From NCBI GenBank assembly GCA_009726135.1, contig WLIQ01000009.1, positions 1 through 35,432 of the forward strand: 35,432 bases of DNA, written 5' to 3'. Of the stretch, positions 22,866-29,629 are shown piece by piece (position 1 is the first letter of the stretch; each line of letters opens with the position of its first letter). The notes below the pieces were generated by a model. That model ran no database searches and had not been told where the DNA came from. It saw only the letters and a program-made list of their open reading frames with translations. Position numbers and translations under genes: made by a program. Origin of the DNA: Actinomycetota bacterium. GTDB taxonomy: Bacteria > Actinomycetota > Actinomycetes > Nanopelagicales > Nanopelagicaceae.

Positions 22866-23794
22866 TCAAATCCGTACCGACGGAGTTCGGCATCACCGCC
22901 CCTAGAAAGTTAGGGGCGGTGACCGGCCGCTCAAGTAGATCAGGACCATTTCTGTGGATTCTTCCGGCGGGAATGTGTGTCATCCTCATTTTTGGCTATT
23001 CAATTATTGACTTGGTACAGCAATCCTTTAAGTACCGTGGAGATTGGGTGGGGTTTGAGAATTTTTCACTTGTTTTAACTGATCCGCTTTTTCGCATAGC
23101 AATATTCCATAATTTCTTGCTGTTATTTACGGTTCCAATTCTTGCCTCTTTGAGTTTTCTTTGTGCAGTCTTACTTTTTGAAACTAGAAAAGGAATGAAG
23201 TTTTACAGATCTGCAGTGTTCTTGCCTTACATTCTTCCTATTCCAGTCATTGGCGTAGTTTTCGGACAGCTTTTACAACTCAATGGTGCCCTTAACTCAG
23301 CATTACGTGCGATGGGCTTTGAAAACCTAGCACTTGATTGGCTCGGAGATCCAGGACAAGCCTTATGGACCATGAGTGCGATCATTATTTGGAAAGAAGT
23401 TGGCTTCGGGACAATTTTGATTCTTGCACGGCTGATTTCACTTCCTCTAGAAACTATAGAGGCAGCACGCATCGATGGGGCCGGCTTTTTTAGACTTCAT
23501 CTAAAGGTGACGCTCCCGCAGCTAAAACCGGTTATTCTTTTTTACATTATCAATGAAGCGATAGTCATGGTTTCTTGGGTATTTAACTATGTTTATGTAA
23601 TGACCAATGGTCAAGGCGGCCCGGGAAATGCAACCGTGGTTTCCGAACTCTATATTTACCGCAGCGCTTTTCAAAACAAATCTCCAGAATTAGCAGCAAC
23701 AGCTGCGCTGCTTCTTCTTCTTGCAACGCTAATTTTTATCATAGGTTTTTTTAAGATTCAAAGAAATACAAATAGGGGTGTTTTTAATGAGTAA
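22862..23794 (+). CDS. CUT1 sugar ABC transporter permease, MalF/UgpA-like
   Basis: The 310-residue protein has about six helices. The EAA loop is IEAARIDGAGFFRLHLKVTLPQLKPVI. The N-terminus is cytoplasmic and unusually basic (TAPRKLGAVTGRSSRSG) before the first helix FLWILPAGMCVILIFGYSII. The ATG overlaps the stop of the binding-protein gene in an ATGA arrangement. A perfect 12-bp hairpin is embedded in codons 11-20. A GTG at codon 20 is an alternative start, but the ATGA overlap favours 22862. It pairs with the next permease. Confidence 0.92.
   Translation: MIKSVPTEFGITAPRKLGAVTGRSSRSGPFLWILPAGMCVILIFGYSIIDLVQQSFKYRGDWVGFENFSLVLTDPLFRIAIFHNFLLLFTVPILASLSFLCAVLLFETRKGMKFYRSAVFLPYILPIPVIGVVFGQLLQLNGALNSALRAMGFENLALDWLGDPGQALWTMSAIIIWKEVGFGTILILARLISLPLETIEAARIDGAGFFRLHLKVTLPQLKPVILFYIINEAIVMVSWVFNYVYVMTNGQGGPGNATVVSELYIYRSAFQNKSPELAATAALLLLLATLIFIIGFFKIQRNTNRGVFNE
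22893..22922 (+). repeat. Perfect 12-bp inverted repeat within the start of the permease gene
   Basis: The arm TCACCGCCCCTA (22893-22904) and its exact complement (22911-22922) flank a GAAAGT loop. It is GC-rich compared with its surroundings and is not followed by a T-tract (CCGGCCGC), so it is not a standard terminator. Its position 28 bp after the binding-protein stop suggests an mRNA stabiliser or expression divider. Confidence 0.8.
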
Positions 23795-24629
23795 AAAATA
23801 TACCCCAATTCAAAAAGTGGGCATCACTTCGCGCCAGTTAATACTTATTTTAATCACTTCCATGGCTGCGGTGCCTGGATACCTTATGGTAACCGGTTCT
23901 CTTAAAACTCAGGAAGAATTTCTTAACTCACCTTGGTCACTTCCATTGCATCCAAATTTCAAGGGATACAGCGCAGCTTGGAATGATCAGTTTCCAACTT
24001 GGTTTAGAAATAGTTTTTTTGTAACTCTATTGGCGGTGCTCATCACTCTCGTAATGGCGGCATGTGCTGCATGGGGCTTCGCCCACTGGAAGTGGAAGGG
24101 AAGAGACACTGTCCTAGGGATACTTATTTCGTTAATGGTTGTGCCTCCCGTTGTTTTACTCATTCCACTTTTCACATTAGGCGCAAAACTTGGGTGGATT
24201 TCAACTTTTCGCATGCTAATCCTGGTTTATATAGGCCTTATGTTGCCCTTCTCAATCTACCTTTTAACTAATTTTTTCAGGGCGATTCCAGTAAGTCTTA
24301 CTGAGGCTGCCGAAATTGATGGAGCCTCTGATTTTAGAACCTTTAGATCTGTAGTTCTTCCACTTTCTGGTCCTCCGCTTATTACTCTCACGATTGTAAA
24401 TTTACTGTGGGCCTGGAATGAGCTATTGCTTGCATTGGTCTTCTTGCAAAGTGATGATAAAAAGACTCTCATGGTTGGTATCACTGGATTTCAGAGTCGA
24501 TACTCCTTATCTATCCCAACTATTATGGCCGGTATGACTATTGCGACGCTTCCATTATTTATTACCTATATTTTTGGTCAGCGCTATTTTATAACTGGCT
24601 TGACCGCCGGGTCAGTTAAGGGGGAGTAA
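23787..24629 (+). CDS. CUT1 sugar ABC transporter permease, MalG/UgpE-like
   Basis: From the start chosen here the protein is 280 residues with about six helices. The EAA loop reads LTEAAEIDGASDFRTFRSVVLPLSGPPL, and the C-terminal tail is QRYFITGLTAGSVKGE, the usual ending of MalG-type permeases. The ORF track begins at a GTG at 23778; the ATG at 23787 gives MSKKYTPIQ and overlaps the upstream stop by 8 bp, with GGGGTG upstream. No ATPase follows; a shared MsiK-type ATPase is the usual actinobacterial solution. Confidence 0.92.
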   Translation: MSKKYTPIQKVGITSRQLILILITSMAAVPGYLMVTGSLKTQEEFLNSPWSLPLHPNFKGYSAAWNDQFPTWFRNSFFVTLLAVLITLVMAACAAWGFAHWKWKGRDTVLGILISLMVVPPVVLLIPLFTLGAKLGWISTFRMLILVYIGLMLPFSIYLLTNFFRAIPVSLTEAAEIDGASDFRTFRSVVLPLSGPPLITLTIVNLLWAWNELLLALVFLQSDDKKTLMVGITGFQSRYSLSIPTIMAGMTIATLPLFITYIFGQRYFITGLTAGSVKGE

Positions 24630-24655
24630 GAATGGAGTTTCTAGTCTCAGTAAAG

Positions 24656-24668
24656 GTGGAAGTTCCAC
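24656..24668. promoter_or_regulatory. GTGGAA-G-TTCCAC palindrome between transporter and catabolic genes
   Basis: A perfect 13-bp palindrome lies in the 101-bp gap before the first SDR gene. Its half-site GGAA/TTCC resembles the LacI-type operators in this cluster but with a shorter centre. It could instead form a small RNA hairpin. Confidence 0.3.
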
Positions 24669-24730
24669 AGAATTTCCCGGACAATTGAGATCATCCCACT
24701 TGCAGTACACCCATTAGAAGAGGAAAAGTA

Positions 24731-25519
24731 ATGAAGAAACTGGATCAAAAGGTAGCAATTGTCACCGGCGCTGCTCAAGGAATCGGTCGTGCGATCGCTG
24801 ATGAATTAGCAATTGCAGGTGCTCATGTAGCTGTCTTTGACTTAAATTTAGAGGCTGCACAGACTGCCGCAGCCGAATTAGCTAAACATGGCGTTACTTC
24901 CAGAGGCTACGCCGTGGATGTTTCGAAGTCGAAAGTAGTTGACGAAGCCTTCGCAAAGGTTGTTGCTGATTTTGGTCACTTAGATATTTTGATTAATAAT
25001 GCCGGAGTTTCATTTGTTGGTCCACACATCAAAGATGTTACCGATGAAGTTTGGGATATCAGCTTAGGGGTAATGCAAAGTGGAGTGTTTTACTGTATGC
25101 GCGCTGCAACACGATATTTTCTTCCTCAAAGATCTGGAAGCGTTGTGAATATTTCTTCTATCCGAGGATTCACTTCTAACCCAGGAAGAATTGCATACTG
25201 CGCAACTAAAGCTGCAGTAATAATGATGACTCGCGTGGCCGCAGCTGAATGGGCGCCATATGGAGTTCGCGCTAATGCAATCGCACCAGGAGTGCAGCGA
25301 ACCCCTATGTGGGATATCGATGTTGAACTCGGCGTCGTTGACGAGGAGCGTGTATTAAGAGTTACTCCTGCTGGCCGCTTAGGAGATCCCAAAGAGATCG
25401 GCAAACTTGCTGTATTTCTCTGCTCTGATGATTCCAGTTTCATTAATGGCGATTGCATCACTATAGATGGCGGACTTACAACAGTTCCGATTGACGGAGC
25501 GGTTACTCGGCCAGAATGA
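24731..25519 (+). CDS. Short-chain dehydrogenase/reductase (probable sugar dehydrogenase)
   Basis: The 262-residue classical SDR has the cofactor motif TGAAQGIG (12-19), NNAG (89-92) and the catalytic set Ser143 (ISSIRG) and Tyr156-xxx-Lys160 (YCATK). Asp37 at the end of strand 2 (VFDLN) suggests NAD. The C-terminus has the usual DGGLTTVP segment. In this cluster it is a candidate for the first oxidation (aldose to aldonolactone) or for oxidation of the 2-keto-3-deoxy acid. It has an AGAGGAAAA SD and a 4-bp overlap with the mutarotase-like gene. Confidence 0.9.
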   Translation: MKKLDQKVAIVTGAAQGIGRAIADELAIAGAHVAVFDLNLEAAQTAAAELAKHGVTSRGYAVDVSKSKVVDEAFAKVVADFGHLDILINNAGVSFVGPHIKDVTDEVWDISLGVMQSGVFYCMRAATRYFLPQRSGSVVNISSIRGFTSNPGRIAYCATKAAVIMMTRVAAAEWAPYGVRANAIAPGVQRTPMWDIDVELGVVDEERVLRVTPAGRLGDPKEIGKLAVFLCSDDSSFINGDCITIDGGLTTVPIDGAVTRPE

Positions 25520-26397
25520 TTATTCACACTTTGGCCTCTGAAGATTTGAGCATTTGCGTACTGCCAGAAAATGGCGGGGCTATAACTCAAGGGGTTTTTC
25601 AGGGGCAAAATTTTCTAGCGATTCCGCCTTATCCTGCGGTAGAACCAAAGTTTTTAGGAACTGAGAACGACTGGTTGGCAGCGTGGAATGGCGGATGGCA
25701 GCCACTTCTACCTAACGCCGGCGGGCAATGCCTTGAAGGTAAATATCCTCAAGGTTTTCATGGGAACGCCTCACAAACAACATGGAATGTGTTGGAGAAA
25801 AGTGCACTTTCAATCTCTTTAGTGTGGAGCGATGAAAATCTACATAGTCAACGCTCAATAAATATCAACGAAAATGAAGTTAGCGTCTTAGGGTCAGTTG
25901 TTAATCTTGATAGTGAGCCTCGTCCTCTCATCGTGACAGAGCATTTAGTTTTGGGTTCAGATTTCTTGAATTCAAAAATAACATTAGAACCAGTGGGTAG
26001 TGCACAATTTAGAGAATTAGAGTACGACGGTTCTGGCAAAGGTACTGGGTTTGAACCATGGGAACGCTTTCAAAAAAACAGTTGGTCATCAGTTACTTCT
26101 CAGACACCAGCAAGAATGGGAGTTTTTTCCGATATCTCATGCATTCGAGTAAGTAATGAGAATTATGAGATTGAAATTTCATGGGATGCAAGAAATCTTC
26201 CCTATCTTTGGATTTGGGAGGAGATGGCATACACGCAAGAGCAGCCATGGAATGGCCAATACTTGGCACTGGGTATTGAACCCTCAAGTGCATCTGATGG
26301 AGTTGGTTTAGGTGGGGATAGTGCTAAAACTTTGGCAGTCAATGAAAAATTTAATTGGTCCGTACAGTTAAAAATCCAAAAGAGAGCGAGCAAATAA
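25516..26397 (+). CDS. Aldose 1-epimerase (mutarotase)-like protein
   Basis: The 293-residue beta-rich protein follows the galactose-mutarotase fold pattern. It shows GGAITQGVFQGQNFLAIPP near the start, LLPNAGGQCLEGKYPQGFHGNASQTTWNV with a candidate catalytic His, VTEHLVLGSDFL, and YLALGIEPSSASDG with a candidate Glu base near the end. Mutarotases interconvert the alpha and beta anomers of sugars, supplying the anomer that a sugar dehydrogenase needs. It is coupled to the upstream SDR by an ATGA overlap. Because the family also includes non-enzymatic sugar binders, the enzymatic role is likely rather than certain. Confidence 0.75.
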   Translation: MIIHTLASEDLSICVLPENGGAITQGVFQGQNFLAIPPYPAVEPKFLGTENDWLAAWNGGWQPLLPNAGGQCLEGKYPQGFHGNASQTTWNVLEKSALSISLVWSDENLHSQRSININENEVSVLGSVVNLDSEPRPLIVTEHLVLGSDFLNSKITLEPVGSAQFRELEYDGSGKGTGFEPWERFQKNSWSSVTSQTPARMGVFSDISCIRVSNENYEIEISWDARNLPYLWIWEEMAYTQEQPWNGQYLALGIEPSSASDGVGLGGDSAKTLAVNEKFNWSVQLKIQKRASK

Positions 26398-26398
26398 G

Positions 26399-26884
26399 AT
26401 GGCAATTCGTGGAGCGATACAACATACTGGATTAACAGTGAGCAACTTAGAACGGTCTGTCGATTTTTATGTGCGAATCCTTGGTTGCACGCTGATCATG
26501 GCCCAGGAAAAAACAGGAGGCTATCTCGCCGAAATAGTTGGGTATCCCGGTGCCAGTGTAAAGATGGCGCATTTAAGTGATCCTGCCGGCCACCATGTCA
26601 TTGAATTATTCGAATATGTCACGCCAGAGGTCTTGCCAGGCGATCTTGAGCCTCGACGAATAGGCAATGCTCATCTATGTTTTATGGTTTCTGATCTAGA
26701 TCAAGTTTATTCTGCAATCCAAAATGAGGGAATTACTTTCATCTCAGGTCCTGTAGCAGTTGATACTGGTGCAAATGCTGGTGGGGCAGGTCTTTACTTG
26801 CGCGATCCCGATGGAATAACAATGGAGCTTTTTCAGCCCGCTCCAGGAACTGCTGCTTACAAACTTCTGCATGGTGAAAAATGA
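26399..26884 (+). CDS. VOC (glyoxalase/dioxygenase) superfamily protein
   Basis: The 161-residue protein has two beta-alpha-beta-beta-beta modules. The metal ligands His9 (IQHTGLTV), Glu69 (HVIELFEY), His92 (NAHLCFMV) and Glu143 (ITMELFQP) match the glyoxalase-I pattern. DPDGITMELFQP is the most diagnostic segment. VOC enzymes include glyoxalases, epimerases, dioxygenases and C-C bond-cleaving enzymes. Its place between two SDRs in a sugar-oxidation operon suggests a role in late steps or in handling reactive carbonyls. It starts 1 bp after the mutarotase-like gene's stop and overlaps the next gene by 4 bp. Confidence 0.85.
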   Translation: MAIRGAIQHTGLTVSNLERSVDFYVRILGCTLIMAQEKTGGYLAEIVGYPGASVKMAHLSDPAGHHVIELFEYVTPEVLPGDLEPRRIGNAHLCFMVSDLDQVYSAIQNEGITFISGPVAVDTGANAGGAGLYLRDPDGITMELFQPAPGTAAYKLLHGEK

Positions 26885-27624
26885 AAGATTTTACTGGCCA
26901 AGTTGTTGTAGTTACTGGTGGAGCAAATGGAATTGGCAAGGCAACATCTGAATTATTCGTGGAGCTGGGCGCCCAAGTAGTTGTTTTTGATCGGGAACAA
27001 CCAGAGAATAAAGCGGGGATTGATAACCTCATGATTGACTTAGGCAACCTTGGTAACCTAGAGATTGCAATTGCTGATGTAGTTAAGAAGTACGGAAGAA
27101 TCGATGTGCTTGTAAACGTTGCTGGAGTCTCTATTCCAAATACCATTCTAGACCTTGAGGTAGATAAGTACTTTACAACTCTAGATATCAATCTGCATGC
27201 GCCAATTTTTCTTATCAAACATGTTGGCAAGATTATGATCAAACAATCGTATGGCCGAATTGTTAACCTCACTAGTATTCATGGGAAATTGAGTGAACCC
27301 ACTTCTACTGCCTATGACATTAGTAAGGCCGGTCTTGAAGCTGCTACACGAACCGCCGCCCTTGAGTTTGCAGAATTTGGTGTGCTGGTTAATGCAGTAG
27401 CCCCAGGCTTTGTTTCAACTCGTATGTCGATTGTCAATGGTGAAGATGAAATGGATAGTGATTGGTTTAAGGAGGTTTATATCAAGAATAAGCGCTTACC
27501 AATTGCTCGCCCGGCTTCGCCTGTTGAGATTGCTCACGTTATAACGTGGCTAGCAAGTTCTTCCAATACTTATGTAACCGGCCAAACACTTACCGTTGAT
27601 GGCGGATTGTCAGCAAGGTTCTAA
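26881..27624 (+). CDS. Second short-chain dehydrogenase/reductase
   Basis: The 247-residue classical SDR has TGGANGIG (12-19), NVAG (79-82), and the catalytic Ser132 (NLTSIHG) and Tyr145-xxx-Lys149 (YDISK). Asp37 again suggests NAD. The end TVDGGLSARF is typical. With two SDRs in one operon, one could oxidise the sugar and the other a 2-keto-3-deoxy acid, as in known L-fucose and L-rhamnose oxidative routes. Which does which cannot be read from sequence. It is coupled to the VOC gene by an ATGA overlap. Confidence 0.9.
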   Translation: MKDFTGQVVVVTGGANGIGKATSELFVELGAQVVVFDREQPENKAGIDNLMIDLGNLGNLEIAIADVVKKYGRIDVLVNVAGVSIPNTILDLEVDKYFTTLDINLHAPIFLIKHVGKIMIKQSYGRIVNLTSIHGKLSEPTSTAYDISKAGLEAATRTAALEFAEFGVLVNAVAPGFVSTRMSIVNGEDEMDSDWFKEVYIKNKRLPIARPASPVEIAHVITWLASSSNTYVTGQTLTVDGGLSARF

Positions 27625-27627
27625 ATT

Positions 27628-28476
27628 ATGAAGGCAGCAACAACATTTAAAGGAATTGCATTCCCCGAGGCTTTGCGTTGGCATGCCGGTGAATTGTGGT
27701 TCTCTGATGTTCTAGCTGGTGTGGTGTACAGGGGCGATATCACTACTGGCCAATTACATACAGAGGCAGAGATTTCACCTGTCGTATCTGGTCTTGGATG
27801 GTTACGTACTGGTGAGTTATTGGTGGTGGACTGCGTTAAGAGGGCAGTGGTTAGAAAAGAATTAGACGGACAATTGTCAATGCATTCGGATTTAAGCTCT
27901 CATTGGGAATTTAGCGCTAATGACATGCTTGTTGATTCTGATGAAACAGTGTGGGTTGGAACCTACGGCTTTAATCCAGAAAAAGATTCTCCAGTCTCTG
28001 CCGATCTTGCTCGAATAGCTCATGGAATTGTTAGCTTTCCAGTCTCTGGATTAGTTTTCGCAAATGGAATTGCACGCATAGATGAAGAGAGAATCGTAGT
28101 TGCAGAGACCTTTGCCGATCGAATTTCAATTATTCAAACTAGTGGAGAAATCAAAGTTCTCAAACAGATTCAATTACCTAGTAATGCAACTCCTGATGGG
28201 CTTGTTGTCGATAACCAAGGTTTTGCTTGGGTAGCCTCAGCTTATGGCCAGGCAATTCTTCGTGTGAATCTTGAAACTGGTGAAGCAGAACGAGCGATTG
28301 AAATTCCAGATAGAGGTGTGTATGACTGCACCTTTGGTGGAGAAAATCTTGACAAGCTTTATGTTGCAACATCGGATACCGATGAGACACATGTCCTGCG
28401 GGATTTACCTGGAGAGATTCTTTGTTTTGATTTAACTTTAGAGTTTCCAGGCGTACAAGGAATGGGGAATAAATGA
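27628..28476 (+). CDS. SMP-30/gluconolactonase family lactonase
   Basis: The 282-residue six-bladed propeller protein carries the SMP-30 metal and substrate residues: Glu14 (FPEALRW), Asn98 (SANDML), Asn146 (FANGIA) and Asp190 (TPDGLVVD). SMP-30 enzymes hydrolyse aldonolactones to aldonic acids with a divalent metal. In this operon it would act on the product of one of the SDRs. There is no signal peptide, so it is cytoplasmic. Its stop overlaps a 13-codon mini-ORF in an ATGA arrangement. Confidence 0.9.
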   Translation: MKAATTFKGIAFPEALRWHAGELWFSDVLAGVVYRGDITTGQLHTEAEISPVVSGLGWLRTGELLVVDCVKRAVVRKELDGQLSMHSDLSSHWEFSANDMLVDSDETVWVGTYGFNPEKDSPVSADLARIAHGIVSFPVSGLVFANGIARIDEERIVVAETFADRISIIQTSGEIKVLKQIQLPSNATPDGLVVDNQGFAWVASAYGQAILRVNLETGEAERAIEIPDRGVYDCTFGGENLDKLYVATSDTDETHVLRDLPGEILCFDLTLEFPGVQGMGNK

Positions 28477-28514
28477 CCACGGTTACACCAATCGTTGAAA
28501 TCGAAACTAGTTAA
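28473..28514 (+). pseudogene. 13-codon mini-ORF coupled to the lactonase gene, possible remnant of a lost gene start
   Basis: ATG at 28473 overlaps the lactonase stop (ATGA) exactly like the other junctions in this operon. It reads MTTVTPIVEIETS and then stops. That sequence looks like the first strand of an enolase-superfamily protein, and an intact enolase-superfamily gene lies just beyond lacI. It may be debris from rearrangement or chance. It runs into the 3' end of the convergent lacI gene. Confidence 0.25.
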
Positions 28515-29568
28515 GTTTTTTCTTACTTCGCAGTTTATTGGTACTGCTCTCACGGATAATAAAGTGGGTTTCTATCACTGTTTTACGGGGTTTTGCCCCG
28601 CGCATAATCTCAAGCAGAAGGCGGGCTGATTCTCGACCGATCATTTCAGCATCTCGATATACCGATGAAAGTGCAGGAAGGATAACGTCGAACATCGGCC
28701 ATTCATCGATTGCTACAAAAGCGACATCATGTCCTATTGCCAGATTAAGGGAACGCAATGCCCGTATAGCACCAGCTGTTGCTCCAACTCCGCCAGTAAG
28801 AATTGCTGTAGGAACAGTGGGAGAAGAGAAAAGTAAGTATGTCTGGCGCTCAGCAAATTCTTCAGTGAAATTACCTAAACGAATATGATTTTCATTAATT
28901 GAGAGGCCATTTTCTGCAAATGCCTTCTTATATCCCTTGAGGCGCTCACGTGTGGTCAATACATCAGGCGTACCTGTTACAAAGGCAATTTCTCTATGTC
29001 CCTGATTAATTAGATGATTAACCGCATCACGCGTTCCACTTATGTGATTGGCAGTCACACTTCCGTATTCATATCCAGAAATCTGGCGATCAAGCAGTAC
29101 AAGTGGTGAACGAAGATTCTGTAACGAGCTCTTTACGGCAGAGGATTTCTCAGAGATGAGTGATGCAATAATTCCATCGACTCTGCGCCTTCGTAGAACT
29201 GCAAAATTTTCCGACTCAGTAATCTCATCTCCGTTAGAACTCATCAAAATCATTGAATAACCCATTTTGCGCAGCTCTTGCTCACAACTTTGAGCGACTT
29301 GGGCAAAAAGTGGATTAGAAATATCAGTAATAATAAAACCGATGGTGCGTGTTTCACCACTTCGCATCGATTGCGCCAAAATATCTGGTTCGTATCCTAA
29401 AGCGCGAGTCGCCTCTTCAACTTTTTTTGCCATCCGCGCAGAGACATCTGGATGGCCTGATAAAACACGTGAAACACTTGAGATTGCTACCCCGGCCTTG
29501 CGCGCTACATCTTCCATTGTCGCAACTGGAAGAGGAGTTACATCATCTTCCCTCTTCCGTTTTGCCAC
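28507..29568 (-). CDS. LacI-family transcriptional repressor
   Basis: The 353-residue protein has an N-terminal LacI helix-turn-helix (TMEDVARKAGVAISSVSRVLSGHPDVSARM) and hinge (ALGYEPDILAQSMRSGETRTIGFI). A periplasmic-binding-protein-like sugar domain follows (DGIIASL, LVLLDRQI, GHREIAFVTGTPD, AILTGGVGATAGAIRAL, VAFVAIDEWPMFD). A lysine-rich leader precedes the HTH. It starts with GTG, supported by a TACACT box 6 nt upstream. It separates the sugar operon from the dehydratase gene and is divergent from the latter. Two matching palindromes in the cluster are its likely operators, so it probably autoregulates and responds to a pathway sugar. Confidence 0.93.
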   Translation of the reverse strand: MAKRKREDDVTPLPVATMEDVARKAGVAISSVSRVLSGHPDVSARMAKKVEEATRALGYEPDILAQSMRSGETRTIGFIITDISNPLFAQVAQSCEQELRKMGYSMILMSSNGDEITESENFAVLRRRRVDGIIASLISEKSSAVKSSLQNLRSPLVLLDRQISGYEYGSVTANHISGTRDAVNHLINQGHREIAFVTGTPDVLTTRERLKGYKKAFAENGLSINENHIRLGNFTEEFAERQTYLLFSSPTVPTAILTGGVGATAGAIRALRSLNLAIGHDVAFVAIDEWPMFDVILPALSSVYRDAEMIGRESARLLLEIMRGAKPRKTVIETHFIIRESSTNKLRSKKKLN

Positions 29569-29574
29569 GGCGTA

Positions 29575-29584
29575 AGTGTATGAT
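29575..29584. promoter_or_regulatory. Overlapping divergent -10 boxes of lacI and the dehydratase gene
   Basis: Minus-strand TACACT (29575-29580) ends 6 nt before the lacI GTG. Plus-strand TATGAT (29579-29584) overlaps it by 2 bp and faces the dehydratase. The operator-like palindrome begins 4 bp to the right. Confidence 0.5.
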
Positions 29585-29588
29585 ATTT

Positions 29589-29604
29589 CTAGAAACGATT
29601 CCAG
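29589..29604. promoter_or_regulatory. LacI-type operator, CTAGAAACGATTCCAG
   Basis: An imperfect inverted repeat matches the 21466-21481 operator at 13 of 16 positions. It sits on the expected start site of the dehydratase transcript and just behind the lacI promoter. TTCCAG half-sites also occur at 29599-29604 and, as ATTCCAGG, at 29607-29614. Confidence 0.55.
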
Positions 29605-29629
29605 AAATTCCAGGAAGAGAGGCTTGATT

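Noticed and set aside
25126-25608. 160-codon ORF antisense to the first SDR gene
   Set aside because: Proline/serine/threonine-rich shadow of an SDR with all catalytic motifs.
26739-27272. 177-codon ORF antisense to the VOC and second SDR genes
   Set aside because: It spans two solid, coupled genes on the other strand and has low-complexity Ser/Thr/Pro composition; no independent support.
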